Assembly: GCA_027627225.1 (NCBI GenBank)
Contig: CM051029.1
Span: 6,341,904-6,405,903 of the forward strand
DNA from: Congeria kusceri
Taxonomy: Eukaryota; Mollusca; Bivalvia; Myida; Dreissenidae
Direction: 5' to 3'
Length of the DNA: 64,000 nt
Position numbers and translations under genes: made by a program. Below, piece by piece: positions 12,082 to 25,789 of the stretch (position 1 is the first letter of the stretch; each line of letters begins with the position of its first letter). A model generated the notes under the pieces. That model searched no databases. It was given only the letters and a program-made list of their open reading frames with translations, and was not told the origin of the DNA.

Positions 12082-15000
12082 ATTAACGTTAACGTTTTTG
12101 GGCAGTGGGCAGGTCTACATGGACCTGCACGGGTAGAGAGACGTCCCCGCCCTCCACGAGTCTCCCGCTGCCTTGCGGGAAGGTTTTGGATAACTAAAGG
12201 CTAAGGGAGTCAACCCTGACATCAAATCCGGAGCCGGAGTCCCTAAGGCGGTCTGACCTTGTCTTCATAGTCATGCCGGCAACTCCTGCGACGCCGCTGG
12301 TGCCAAGATGTATCGGTTTTACCTTTCCCTTGGATCCGTCAGCTGCGTGGAGAGGGGGGATCTGCTGCATGGGCAACAGCTGATTCTCCATGCCACCTTG
12401 CCCAGGCTAGCGCCCTGGAGAGGACACTCCAGCGTCGCTGCAAAGCGTCGAAACAACACGGGAAGCAACAGTTACCGGTTATAAGCCTTCCGCTTGATTG
12501 GCGTAGAGCTGGCGCCAGGGGTTGCTTTCGTCGGTGGGAGAGATCACCACGTCTCATTGGACAACTACCGCCCGCCTCAAGCTGGGCAGCCCCCAGCCAA
12601 ATAGGTGTTGTCCCGCCACAGTCCACCTGCCTTACTGGGTGCGTAGGGCTTAGGGTACGGAAGTATCCAACAAGTGGACTGCGATTGCTGCACCAGGCAA
12701 CAACACAAGAAATTCAACAATGAAAACAATGAAAACTTCTCCCCTCAAGCTGGGCACATGGAATGTCAGAACAATGACACCAGGACTGTCTGACGACCTC
12801 CAGGCCATCAGCGATGCCCGAAAGTCCTCAGTCATCAACGATGAACTTCTGAGACTGCAGGTTGACATCGCCGCACTGCAGGAGACGCGGCTTGCCGACT
12901 CTGGAACTCTCAGAGAAAAGAACTTTACGTTCTTCTGGCAAGGGAAGAGTGCGGAGGAAACCAGAGAGTATGGTGTTGGATTTGCTGTCCGGAACTCTCT
13001 ACTGGGAATGATAGAACCCTCTCAACAAGGAACAGAAAGACTGCTATCACTCCGCCTCCACACCACCACTGGGCCCGTCAACCTGATCAGTGTCTATGCA
13101 CCAACACTCGGCGCCACCAGGGATACCAAGGATGAGTTCTACAGCCAGCTAGACTCTCTTATCGACAAGATCCCCAAAGAAGAGAACCTGATATTACTGG
13201 GTGACTTCAACGCCAGAGTGGGCGCTGACCACGACTCTTGGCCCTCCTGTCTTGGAAAGTTTGGTGTTGGAAAGATGAATGAAAATGGGCAACGACTCCT
13301 GGAGTTGTGCTCATACCATGACCTCAGCATCACCAACTCCTTCTTCCAGACAAAGCATCAGCACAAAGTGTCTTGGAGACACCCTCGCTCCAAACACTGG
13401 CACCAGCTAGACCTGATCATCACCAGACGGTCTGCGTTGAAGTGCGTCCTCCTTACCCGCACCTTTCACAGCGCTGACTGCGATACTGATCACTCGCTGG
13501 TGTACTGCAAGATGAGACTTTTGCCTAAGAAGATCCATCGCTCCAGGCCCCAGGGCAAACCCCGCATAGATGTGTGCAAGACCGCACATCCTGACAAGGT
13601 AGCGGAATTCACCCAAGCTCTCTCCGAGGTGCTTGACTCAGATCCTCCTGGTGGCTCAGCCACAGAGAGATGGGACCGCATCAGAGAGTCAGTACACAGC
13701 ACTGCCATGAGGGTCTTTGGAAAAAAGCAGACAAAGAACGACGACTGGTTTGAGGCCAACTCCTCCATACTCACTCCAGCCGTAGAAGAACGCCGCAGAG
13801 CTCACCTGGAAAACAAGCGATCCCCCAGCCAGAGGACTCTGCAGGTGTACAGATCTGCCAAGAGCAACGTACAGAGACTAGCAAGGCAATGTGCTAACGA
13901 CTACTGGCTCCAGCTCTGCCAGAGCATCCAGTCAGCGGCTGATACTGGAAACATCAGGGGCATGTACGAAGGCATCAAGAAAGCCATGGGCCCCCCTAAG
14001 AAGGTTACAGCGCCACTGAAGTCTGCCACGGGTGAGACCATCCAGGACAAGGGCAAGCAGATGGAGAGATGGGTGGAACACTATTCCGAACTATACTCCA
14101 GACAGAACCAAGTTACAGACGATGCCCTTGCTGCCATTGAAAGCCTCCCTCTCATGGCTGAACTGGACGAGAAACCCACTGTGGCAGAACTGAAGAAGGC
14201 CATTGAGAGCCTGTCCTCAGGGAAAGCGCCTGGGAAGGATGGCATACCACCAGAAGTCATCAAGTGCGGTGACAGTACACTGAGGAAACATCTGTACGAC
14301 CTCCTTTGTCAGTGCTGGGAGGAAGGAGCAGTACCTCAGGACATGAGAGACGCCAACATCGTTACCTTGTACAAGAACAAGGGTGATAGAAGCGACTGTA
14401 ACAACTACAGAGGAATATCTCTCCTGAGCATCGTAGGCAAAGTCTTCGCACGTGTCGTCCTGAACAGACTGCAGAAGCTTGCTGACAGAGTATACCCAGA
14501 GTCACAATGCGGGTTCCGCTCGGGAAGATCAACCATTGACATGGTCTTCACCATCAGGCAACTGCAAGAGAAGTGCAGAGAGCAGCACAAGCCCCTCTTT
14601 CTGGCCTTCATAGACCTGACCAAGGCGTTCGACCTTGTCAGCAGGGATGGGCTCTTCACAGTCCTAGCAAAGATTGGCTGCCCACCGAGACTCCTGAGCA
14701 TGATCAAGTCGTTCCATGACGACATGAAAGGCACAGTTCAATATGACGGCTTGACGTCAGATGCCTTCGACATCCGCAGTGGCGTCAAACAGGGCTGTGT
14801 CCTCGCTCCCACTCTCTTTGGCATCTTCTTTGCCGTCCTGCTGAAGCACGCCTTCGGATCATCGACCGAGGGTGTTTACCTCCACACTCGGTCAGACGGC
14901 CGACTGTTCAACCTGGCTCGCCTTAAAGCAAAGAGCAAGGTCCGGGAGGTAACCATCAGAGACATGCTGTTTGCAGATGACGCTGCTCTGGCCACCCACA

Positions 15001-15971
15001 CAGAAGAAGAGCTACAGAGCCTGATGGACCGCTTCGCAAAGGCATGCGACGAGCTCAGCCTGACAATCAGCCTGAAGAAGACAAATGTGATGGCCCAAGA
15101 TGCTGAACCACCTTGTATCACCATCAACGACTATGAACTAGAGGTCGCCAGCCAGTTCACATACCTTGGCTCCACTATCACCGACAATCTCTCACTGGAA
15201 GCAGAGATCAACAAGAGGATCGGCAAGGCATCCACAACCTTGGCCAGGTTGTCGCAAAGAGTGTGGAGCAACAGCATGCTGTCGATAAACACCAAGATCA
15301 GTGTGTATCGTGCCTGCGTGCAAAGCACTCTCTTGTATGCCAGCGAAACCTGGTCTCTGTACTACTCGCAGGAGAGGAGGCTGAGTGCCTTCCACATGCG
15401 CTGCCTCCGTCGCATACTCTGGATTTACATGGAACGATCGTGTGACAAACAACGAGGTGCTGATGCGAGCCAAGATCCCCAGCATGGTCACTCTCCTCCG
15501 TCAGCGTCGCCTTCGATGGCTGGGCCATGTGCGTCGAATGGACGATGGCCGGATCCCCAAAGACATCCTCTACGCAGAGCTTGCCTCCGGCAAGAGAACA
15601 ACGGGACGGCCACATCTCCGCTTCAAGGATGTCTGCAAGCGTGACCTGAAAGCACTCGACATTGACCTGAACACCTGGGAAGAGCTTGCTCAGGACAGAT
15701 CCAGCTGGAGACACACTGTAACCACTGGACTGAAAGCTGGCGAGGCGAAACTCCGCCAGCTTGCAGATGACAAGCGAGCTCAGAGAAAGAGCAAGCAACT
15801 GCATCCTGCAGCAGACTCAACCTACAATTGCACCAAGTGCAACAGAGACTGTCACTCCCGTGTGGGTCTGTACAGCCACAGCAGACGCTGCATGACCAAC
15901 TAAAACATATCCAAGGGGCGCCAATCCATTGTCTTCCGAGACTTAAGGATGCCAATGATGATTAACGTTAA
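12082..15971 (+). mobile_element. Non-LTR retrotransposon, near full length, with 11-bp target-site duplication
   Basis: The GC-richer element sits between two copies of ATTAACGTTAA (12082-12092 and 15961-15971), a good target-site duplication. The element proper is about 12093-15960 (3.87 kb): a 5' UTR of about 630 bp, one long ORF (endonuclease, reverse transcriptase, C-terminal zinc finger) and a 3' UTR under 60 bp ending in GATGCCAATGATG instead of a poly(A) tail. This layout suits an RTE- or Jockey-superfamily LINE; I do not assign the clade. Base composition differs clearly from the AT-rich surroundings, consistent with recent insertion about 250 bp beyond the receptor's poly(A) signal. 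Confidence 0.9.
12720..15903 (+). pseudogene. LINE ORF: AP endonuclease + reverse transcriptase + C2H2-like zinc finger, one frameshift
   Basis: From ATG 12720: apurinic endonuclease domain (GTWNVRTM, LQETR, VYAPT, LGDFNARVG, DLIITRR, TDHSLV), then reverse transcriptase (APGKDGIPPE, NYRGISLL, CGFRSGRS, FIDLTKAFD, SGVKQGCVLAP, the catalytic LFADD near 14970, then LGSTIT). The frame continues to 15644, but near 15420, in RRILWI, homology jumps to another frame (TWNDRVTNNEVL onward). That second frame, to 15903, holds the RRLRWLGHVRRM segment and a terminal finger, YNCTKCNRDC...GLYSHSRRC. A single-base indel therefore separates the last 160 or so residues from the rest. Predicted role: target-primed reverse transcription. 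The copy is probably inactive but young. Confidence 0.88.
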
Positions 15972-18900
15972 ATCAGTTAGCTGCTACATTGTTAAAATCA
16001 ACGGGAGATATATGAGTTCAGTGCTACACGTACATCGTATATCGTCAATCGAATTGGAACAATAGTATATCCTTTCTGTTAACATGAACATTAATAGATG
16101 TTGATGTTTTGCCCCGTTTGCTCATCTGTATAATTAATTTAAAAAACACTTAAACAATATAAACCACATAATGAGTAATATTATCAATGGAATGTCATTG
16201 ACATAGTGTTTCTGATAACGCGTCTAATTCTATCACTGTGCCTGTTTGCAGTCAGCTTATACATGGGGTATATTATAATGAACTATTTACGTGTAGTTCG
16301 TTTCAAAATGCGATAGACTTTCAATATGTCCAATTGCAAATGCAGAGATATTTGAAAACAGGCCCGCGAGCCAAATATATAAAGTCAAATTGCCATTCAT
16401 TTGGTGAGTGAAATTTATTATAAATATATTTACAAATTATTACAAGTATATTTACACATTTCCATTTAAATCACTTATCAAATAAAACACCACAGTTACT
16501 ATAGTAACGTCACTATGCACTAACTGGCCCAAAGCTTTCTGACGTCGACGTCAACAAAATACCGTATGGCGACTCAGACGATGGTAGGCTATTAATCTTT
16601 TTCAAAGTACTCTTCATTAAACATAATGTACGCTCTTATACCCTCAATACACAAGTATAAGAAACAACCCCTGTATGCGTTAGTTTGAATGTTAGAAATG
16701 GCGGCCTCCACAGCTCTGGAAAGCGTGTCGATGTCGTCAATATTATTGTTGATACATATCGCATACTCCATCCACCTTTTATAAGAATACAAGTTTGATA
16801 ATTAATTAAATCGTCAAAACCAGTAGTAGTTGTGGTGGTGTTTAAGTAATGGGGTGCATTCTTGCAACGATACATCTGCTTTAAGTTAGTTGCGTTACGT
16901 TGTTACGCAATATTCTCACAATGCAACCTGACTTAAATGTACGCTTGTTCATAAACCCCTCGCGTTTTTAAGTCAGAAAATGATCTTAATCAGATATCGC
17001 CACAAATTAGTATTTATTAATACAATTACTTATATCTTAACGCTAAAATATATATGAAAGGACATACATTTCTATCGGGAAAACAAATGTTCGCTTGATA
17101 AGATAACAGTTTGCTTAAGAATTTACGGTAGTTAAGATAAGACAATTGTCTTCGACGACTTTAGATATCCGTTTTGTTGGGCAATTATTGGCCAGTTATT
17201 TTGTCAAACATAATGATGTTGAATTTTGAAATATATAGAGTTCATTTTGTGATTCATAATTCTTCAAATTAGTATTCAAAAGTAGTTTTTGAGACAATGG
17301 AAGCACAGTGTATTCTTTAAACCTTGTGATAAAGTAATTTTAAGAATTAAACAATTTACAATGATCAGGACTTTAATGTCTAATGTTTAACGTTAAATAA
17401 GTTGAACTTGAGAATTTCCAAATCGTCTATTTGAACTAAAACTTACTTTTGTAAAATTCAAACTCAAGTACCATTGATTGATCTAAACCATATATTTTAA
17501 TACTGCGTATCGATATATAATGATACATGAAATGCCGAGGAGTGTTATAAACACCAATTCTTATCCGAAGTTTGCAATCTATGGTACGACATATGGTGAC
17601 ATGTCGTTTTTTGGAATGTTGGGTTTTCTTACAGAGTTTTATCAAAATTAATGTAAGTGCACTCGCATAAATATGCGCTATGTCTGGCAGTAGATTCATG
17701 TATTGATAGACGTTTCGATCATAAGTGTTTTAAATACATTAGATGATATACACTTAAAGCAGCAAAAACATAACTCAGTTTGGATAAAGTGTTTTTATGT
17801 CCTGTAAATCAAACCAACATATCAACTCGCAGTAAGCTTGAAATATGTTCATTTGAAACATTAGTAATGCAATCTAGGTTCTACTATAAATAGTTCATGA
17901 AGAGGACACCGGTTGTTCGATAAAATTATATTGTTGGGGGATGTTTCTGAAGAGGATACCAGTTGTTCGAAGAAAGTATATTGTTTGGGGATGTTCATGT
18001 GTGTTTTACGTTTCAGATACATGGGTTGCACATGAAGTATTGTGTTGTCGTGTTGGGCACAAGCCAAAGTTGTAATATTTCAAACAAAAATGTATAATTT
18101 GATTGCTGATATGATGAGACATGCTATTCACGTCCAGTCCTACAGAAATTAACGTTAATTTTGTTTATTATTAAAGATGACATTGTCTGGGCAGTGATTA
18201 TAAAGCCAAAACTGTGGTTTTTGGGCAACGGTCTCAAAACGGTTAGGGAGGATCCGTTTATTTCAGTATTGACCAGTGCAAGGGGGATCATTGGTGTGTG
18301 GTCACAAAAGGGGAGTTGCTATATTTTGATGGTAACCTTCTGTTAGCACTAGTACTTAAATTTGTTTACAATATGTCATTGATCTTATTTTATTTTACTT
18401 AAAGCCGTTCCGTCGAAATATCATTTTGACAATAACGGTGTTCCTCGCTACACGTATTATTTAAAGCTTAGATGCGATGGCAATATGAAAAGAAAATGTA
18501 ACGCAAAAAGGGTCAGTACGTGGAAACAATAATCATCTTTTTTTTATTCTTACCGCATTATTGTTATTGTTGTTATTGCTACAAGGAAGACGTAGAAATT
18601 TAATTACAGACGAAATAATAATTATTAAGTTTATTCCGAATTGTATTGTTCTCTAAAGTATTAACACCGTGCCAATACCGATTTTATTGTCCGTGTGTCA
18701 ATAATGTAAATCACAACCTCCATAGATTGTAACCTTGAACACTATTACGCGTATTTTATCTTATATTTACTTGCTCTGATAAGCGACAGAGCCGTGTTAT
18801 ACTGTTTGTCACTTTACGCGAAACAAACACAGTAATCAATGAAAGGGAAGCAATCGAATTAATAATTTTGTGCGCTTATTTATATTAGTTTAAATAAAGA

Positions 18901-19460
18901 ATACACAGAGGGGATATTAAGGTTCGATGATTTAGTTCCCTCTTAATACACTGATAAAGTTTATAGCACGTTCTTTTTATATTTAATGTAATTATTTCTG
19001 GAATACATGAGACTGTGCAAAAAGCAAACACTGTTTCTTCTGGCCCGCGCCTAATCATGTCAAAACGTATGAGTGGTGTGTGCGTGTAATGCGTGTTTAA
19101 TTAAATATATAAATACTGTTTTGACTAAACAGTCAATTTCATATTGTACGATAGTTAAGCCTATATGTCGTTATGATGTACAATTCTCAAGTTGTAAAAA
19201 CAGTCTCTGGACTTAACTCAAGTGCATGAGTGTCGGTATGTCAATTCGGTGACTGCTCCATTTATTTTAGCTGAAGCTCAGCTAAGAAAGTTTGATTACA
19301 GCGCTAAATATAAAAATTCCGAAATAAAAAGAAAATAAAAGTAAAATGAATATGTAACCGGAAAATCTAAAGTACTCGTTTGCCTTATTGTAAGGGTAAT
19401 TTTAACTCGGCCAATGATACGAGGTACTACGGTACTACGTATACATACCAGTATTGGAAA
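15972..19460. other. Non-coding stretch, AT-rich
   Basis: No supported gene. A 66-codon minus-strand frame (16592-16792) and others of similar size have no recognised domain and weak splice context. The only structure is the short tandem duplication near 17.9 kb. Confidence 0.5.
17894..17994. repeat. Two-copy tandem duplication, about 50 bp unit
   Basis: 'GAAGAGGACACCGGTTGTTCG' with its downstream 'ATATTGTTGGGGGATG' recurs 50 bp later as 'GAAGAGGATACCAGTTGTTCG' and 'ATATTGTTTGGGGATG'. Divergence is modest. No coding function is seen. Confidence 0.65.
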
Positions 19461-19463
19461 ATG

Positions 19464-20452
19464 TTTATTCTCTTATGTTGTATTTTACTTATGCTGTATG
19501 TTAACCTTGTCGCGACCACATTCCTCTGTTTGTCATTCATAGTTAAATTTGTCGCGATCACATGTCTGCGTTGATTTTGTGTGAGTACGTTTTGTTTGTT
19601 TTTGTTCTTCAAAGTCCATGTCGGGGTTAACATCTTCCATATTGATGTAATCTTCTTCCCTTGATTTTATACCGCGGTCGTCGCCGCTTGGTTTTGTATC
19701 CCTTACGGCATCTCGTCTGCACAATTCCACCACTTCCAATTGTTAAAACAATGTCATAGAATATACTTGTTTAGAGTAGCAATAATTTATTCTCAAAATA
19801 ATATACAATTAAAGATGCAAACATTGTATCATACACATGTAACGCGTATATCGTGGTTGCATGAACGGCGCAATCAGTTTCACTGTGAGAAATTAAAAAC
19901 CCCGAATATCAAACAAAGTCGAATTTCAAGTCAGCTCTTAGAAAATCAAATCTAATGGGACAATTGTGACATGAAATCTTCTACATTCGGATCGACATTT
20001 CACGCAGACTATTCCAAACTCTACAATACATTTAAAATGTGGGTGTAAGGGTTTGCTCAAAATACCGCTTTGAAATTAACTTTCATTCTTGATTATCTCG
20101 TTCACATCCCGGTTTACTCTGATGTTTTAGATTAGGTTCATGCACACTTATAATATATATTTTATCCAGCTGTTACACAAAAACAATATCTAATCACACT
20201 TACCTTTCTGGATAAAAATACACGCCCATGCACTTGACACCAATCCACCAGCAACAGGGCCAAGCACTGAATATATTCTGATGTAAAAACCTTTACGTGT
20301 ATAACCGTATAAGAATAAGAAAAGGGATTTGCATACGAATAATTTATTTCATTCACTAACACTAATAATATTAATGCAACCAGTGTATTTTCCTTGGTGT
20401 ATGTTGTCGAAACACTTACGGGACGTCACGGAAACTGGTATCGTAGTGTGTT
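19464..20452 (-). pseudogene. Possible 3' end of another Ig-type receptor (TM + tail with YINM), minus strand
   Basis: Four candidate exons read right to left with matching phases: 20452-20420 (AG acceptor, GTAAGT donor, 33 nt), 20277-20204 (GTAAGT donor; hydrophobic VLGPVAGGLVSSAWACIFI then QK), 19882-19837 (weaker donor GTGTAT), and 19716-19533, ending TGA. The last exon reads RDAVRDTKPSGDDRG... and contains DYINMED, a YxNM motif like YVNM in the complete receptor. The reverse complement of AATAAA lies at 19464-19469, just past the stop. No Ig or FN3 exons were found upstream, so it may be a truncated gene or relic. Exon calls rest on splice sites and phase agreement only. Confidence 0.4.
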
Positions 20453-21302
20453 CTGAAATAAAAACAACTGAATTAATACTTGGTTGAATTAACTTATAAC
20501 TATTCAAGTTATGGCATGTATAGTGTGTCCTAAACCAAAAAACCAACAACTGAAAACTAATTTTAATCGAAATAAATATATCAAGTTATGTTGTATATAC
20601 ATAATTTATTTTCTACTAAGTGTTATGTATTTCGACATAGCGTGGTATAATTCGGAATGCATTTATTATTCGAGCAAAAATCTACTGTTTACATTTTAAG
20701 TTAATATTTCAGAAACCCAACTGTACATACATATGCAGTTGATCTGATCAGTAAACATTAAGCTAGATAGAAACACATTGACATAATGTTATTTGAGGCC
20801 TTTTCCTTCCATGCGTTTGTTAACACAATCGATTAAAATTGTTATTTAACGAACACGAATTTGCATTCTAATAAAACGGGCTTAATAGGTTCATAAATGT
20901 ATGCAATGGTTACGTCAATTGTATGCATATGTGATATTGATTGAAATTAGCTCTTATAGTTTTGTGTCAGTACAGACTAAGTATACACATTCATGACCAC
21001 ATGTACAGATATTTAGCAATTGTTCCCTAGAGCTGTACAGATAAATGTCATGAATACATGTTTATTGTGTTCCTAATATCAACACATAGATACACAATTC
21101 GAAATTTCAGGAAACATCGACTATAAAATGCTTATTGGAAGATGTCTAACAATATAGTTTGAAAGTTCATATTCTTGAACGTTTTAATAGGGCAATTTAA
21201 GAAAAACTGCACCGTCCACTTGGCGCTCATAGTTTTATGAAATCGATATAGTTTGAAAAAAAAGTAGAGTCCCAGAGCATAAATCTGTTATTTGAATATA
21301 CT
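20453..21302. other. Non-coding stretch
   Basis: AT-rich with no exon I can support on either strand. I looked specifically for minus-strand Ig or FN3 exons that would extend the candidate receptor tail and found none. Confidence 0.45.
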
Positions 21303-21423
21303 TAAATAGTAGTACTAGTAGTAGTAGTAATACTAGTAGTAGTAGTAGCAGAAGAAACAGTAGTAGTTGTATTAGCAGGAGTAGTAGTAGTAGCAGTAAT
21401 AGTAGTAGCAGCAGCAGCAGTAA

Positions 21424-21480
<57 letters not shown>

Positions 21481-21697
21481 CAGTAGTAGTAGTAGTAATA
21501 GAAGAAGAATTAGTAGAAAATGTAGTAGTACTTCTAGTTATTGATGTTGCTGTGGTTGTTTTTATTATAAGTAGTAGCAGTAGTACTAGTATTAGCAGTA
21601 GTAGTAGTACATGTAGTAGTAGTAGTAGTAGCAATTGTAGTAGTAGTAGTAGAAGTAGTAGCAGTAGTAGTAGTAATAATAGTAGTGGTAGTAGTAG

Positions 21698-21732
<35 letters not shown>

Positions 21733-21830
21733 ATGGTAGTAGTAGTAGTAGTAGTAGCAGTATTAGTAGTAGTAGCAGTAGTGGTAGTAGTAGTAGTAGT
21801 GGTAATAGTAGTAGCAGTAGTAAGCAGTAA
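21303..21830. repeat. Complex (TAG)n trinucleotide microsatellite
   Basis: More than 500 bp of TAG/AGT units interrupted by CAG, AAT, GGT and similar variants. All frames are open and give poly-Val, poly-Ser or poly-Thr translations that are artefacts. The longest pure run is near 21436-21480. It lies about 200 bp upstream of the second Ig receptor copy. Confidence 0.95.
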
Positions 21831-22025
21831 GTTGTTTTTGTTACTGTTGCTGTTGTTTTTTTAGAAGTTCTAGTAGTCCTAGTTGTTGCTTCTTTGGCTA
21901 GTTATTGTAGTATGAGTAGTAGTAGTAAAGGACACTGCAATGATATGATAGCTACATATGTGTATAGGTGTTAACGAATGACGCCTAAAATTCATACATC
22001 ATGAATTTTATAATTAAATTTTCAG

Positions 22026-25000
22026 TTCAACTCACCTTGTTGGAAATGCATCCACCGACTAATTCTACGTACCCTGTTTACAATAAACTATTGACCTATC
22101 ATCACTTCACAAACATGACTTGCTTTAACTATGCAGTGGTTTATTGATAACATTACATTTACAGACCGTGTTGATTATGTATACAGTTCTGAAAGAGCAA
22201 CAAGCATTTTGAAATATATTCCATCAGCAAATATCAGCAAATATATGTCATGTGTTTCGACATATGTGTATAAAACTGTCAATATTACACTTAATAACAC
22301 TACTCAAATGGAAATTCAATGTAAGTTATTCGACGTATACACTATTTTTGTCTCTTTAATATACATGTGATAAAACGCTTATAAATAGCGTGTTAAAAGT
22401 TAGTGTGTCTTTTAAACTCGTTACTAGAACGTCACACACAATGATAAATGTGATACTAGATTTATAGTGGTAATGTGTACGGAGATCAATACGTTGCGAT
22501 GATAATAATATGTTTGTACAAGATTAAACTCTAACACTAAATAGTTTGTTAACCAACATATATAGTGGGTGTTTATTATATATTTGTGCATGTGGCGTGC
22601 GGCGTTTATATTGTGTTTTATTCAGTATCACTATACAATAGTTTTGGTTTCCTTTTCATGTGAGGAATGCTTGTAGAGATCTTGGTACAAATGCATGCTC
22701 ATTGTTTACTTTTCAAGATGGATGCGTTGTGAGCATATAAACATGATTCTTTTCAGACTCAAATATACATTATTATCGTTTTAGTTAGTGTTTCCAAACC
22801 TACCGTTACAATGAATAACGTTGATGTATAGGGAATTGTAACTGTAATAGAAGGTAGACCGGTGGAGTTGAAATGCTCGTCTTCAGGGTATCCATCTCCA
22901 TCATGCCGCTGGATTTATCTCAGCAAAGCAGTTAATATCGCTGTTTTAGCTAGATAGTACAATCGCTCTTCCAATGGTTTCAACGTCTCTTGTGAAGCCT
23001 GCAACATGTTCTTTTTTCTAAATGGAACCACGAGTACAAGGTCTTCGAAATCCAATACTTCGCTTACATTGAATGTGCTATATAAGTTCATGTATTACAT
23101 GTAATGAGTATGTGTATATATAATATGCAATGCTTAGTTATAATTCCCGTTTTAGGATAATTATTTCGTTAAATCGTTAAATCATTAACCACTTTAAGCA
23201 TGGACACGTACATTATGCTAACAACACACATTGTTTTATTTACACCTTGAGATCCCTCTGCAACGGTGCAGTTTAGTGTGTATCACCCACACAAGACAGA
23301 ACTTGCTGATGCCAATATCAGAGTAGTGAGAGGAGACAACTTTAGCATTCAATGTGAATCAGATGCCAATTCAAGAGCTACAGTATTCTGGAACAGACAA
23401 CAAACCAACACATCAATACTGACACTTACAAATATACAGCAAGACATGGTGTGGATTTGTTATGCCTTTAACATCATGGAAGGAACTTAACAGGAAACTG
23501 CAACAGATACACTGTTTGCCACTGTTTTATGTAAGTTAATTGTTATTAATATACAAGTACGTGTAATAGTTAATGCAACAATATAGGAGCTTATTTCTTT
23601 TGACGGAAAACGTTTTAATCTCTACAAATGCAATAATGCACGACATGTGTGGTTTAAAGAATTATGAAAATAATTAAAATATAATACAAATACCGACATA
23701 TCAACATTTGCAGATGCTCCAGGCGCCCCCGCTATCTCGTTTGGCATACCTGACCAACCCAGCATCGGGAATGTAACGACCGGTGGCAATATAACCGTAA
23801 TTGAAGGCAGCTCTCTTCAGCTGGTATGCTCTGCTGAGAGCCTACCAGCGTCCATTAGCTTGCGTAAGGGCTAATAAGTATGCGTTACCTCACTGTCGTT
23901 GTATCTGATTATCAAGAAATGTATATAAACAGTTTTGTTACATCCGTTTAAATACAGATATTTTTCAGACGGCGCAAGCATAGGAAGATTCAAAGAAAAC
24001 GGTTATCAAAGCTCCATCACTGTTGGCCAAGGTGAACCCATATAAATTGTGTGTGAAACAGACGGTGACCCGAAACCTGTTGTTAGTATCATTAATGCAA
24101 CAGGTGGCAGTAAAAAACTTTTAATAGAGACTGAAGCACATACAGCCAAATCTTACATTCACCGATCAAGATGTGAATATTATGGCAGCAGTAATAAATG
24201 CATGGCACAAAATAGATTTAACAAAGAACAACAGCAGCAAATACTTGCTGTCTTCGTTAATTATAAGTAATATGTATACTATATCGTACGGAATAACTAA
24301 TGAATATAAAATAATCATTCCCAGCAAATAATATATTCATTACAAAGCAATTAAATTTGTATTTATATGTTTTTTTCCTGCAAAGTTTCGCCAAGAGCGT
24401 CGCCATTTTCACCTCCAATAATAGATTTGTACAGTGCTCCTAACGACTCAGCTGTGTTCACATTTACAATAAAAGCCTATCCTGAACCAAATACTTCGGA
24501 CTTCACGTAGTACAAGCATGAAGATTGTGAATTGAAGGCTTTATCCAACGAAGGCAATATCCTGATCAATATATCTGATAGCAAAATGCAGACGAGACTG
24601 ACAATACTACGTGTGCACGTTGACGATTATGCAGAATATATGGCGAACGTTTCCAATACAGTGGGTTCAATATCGGAATCCTTTACTTTACATGCACGTT
24701 GTAAGTATATTTTACACTAATGTTTAAGAAAGATGATACATTTCATTTCCTTATATTTGAAAACAAAATAAAGGCAATATATTGAAGTGTATTGTAAATG
24801 CGTCGATCGTGAAGTAAGAATACCTGTATTTAATTGATTGTATACACTGTTACAGCCAGACCCGAAGTCCCATAAGAATTGCATGAAAGTGAAGTAGGCA
24901 AAACGGAACTGAAGGAGATGAACAACATTTTACTATTCGGTACAAACAAGTTGATGTTGACAACTGGAGGGATATCTACCTAGCAAGTTATAAAGGCTAC

Positions 25001-25789
25001 AACTGGACTATTGAATGGTTAAAAAGTGACGCGGCTTACCAACTAAAAATGCTGGCGCAACACACAATTGGCAAATCAGATTGGACGGAGGAAATATCAG
25101 AAACTACGCTTGCGGACGCAGGTAATTTCAAATGTTAAAGACACGCACTTAAAACTGGAAACTGTAGACCGGAAAAGGAAAATTCTATGTTTGCACTTTA
25201 TTGTTCTTTTTATTTGTCTATTTGTTATATTACAGTTGAGAAGGGCTCGGCTACACCTGATATTGGTGGTGCAATAGGTGCTGCTGCAGGAGTTGGCATA
25301 ATTATCGCTTTTATAGTTGTGATATGGATATACAAACTTTTGGGTAAACCCACATTTATAATAATGATTCCTCTAGTATAGAGTACTGTCGGACTTACTG
25401 TAATATGACTGTACGTGTGATACATTTTTTTCAAGATATATCTATTGCATAAGTTGTTTTTTGTTTGTTTAAAGTTGTACATTACTTCTGCTTTAGGATT
25501 GAAAGAGACTGCTTTGGTGCAAATTATGACGCAATGGTAAGCTATGCTTTATATGTGCGGCTAATATTTGGCAGCATAGACATAATCATATTATAATTAC
25601 AGTATACAATGGAAAGCTTAAATGACAGTAATTTATTTGCATATCTATAATACAAACCACATTGCACATTGGAAAAACAATTGTGTTAATTATATCATAG
25701 TGTGCCTATGTTTAACTGAACAATATATTCTTTCTGCATCAATTAAATACTTTATACAGGAAGCAAACGTACAACAGGCGAACGAATTG
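22026..25789 (+). pseudogene. Ig-superfamily receptor pseudogene, copy 2
   Basis: Collinear paralogue of the 5.6-11.6 kb gene. Exon remnants: 22026-22320 (Ig 1; internal deletion and frameshift), 22785-23081 (Ig 2; TAG at 22829, donor changed from GT to AT), 23252-23530 (Ig 3; TAA at 23488), 23714 to about 23866 (Ig 4, cut short), 23969-24262 (Ig 7; TAA at 24043, donor again AT), 24386-24700 (Ig 8; TAG at 24508 replacing the core tryptophan), 24856-25121 (FN3; deletion and stop), 25236-25343 (transmembrane, intact), 25497-25536 and 25760-25789 (possible tail exons). Ig 5 and 6 are absent, as is the last tail exon with the ITAM-like and YVNM motifs. The copy cannot make a full receptor. The intact transmembrane exon is probably chance survival. 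Confidence 0.85.

Noticed and set aside
13139..15955. Numerous minus-strand frames across the LINE
   Set aside because: Antisense shadows of the endonuclease/reverse transcriptase ORF.
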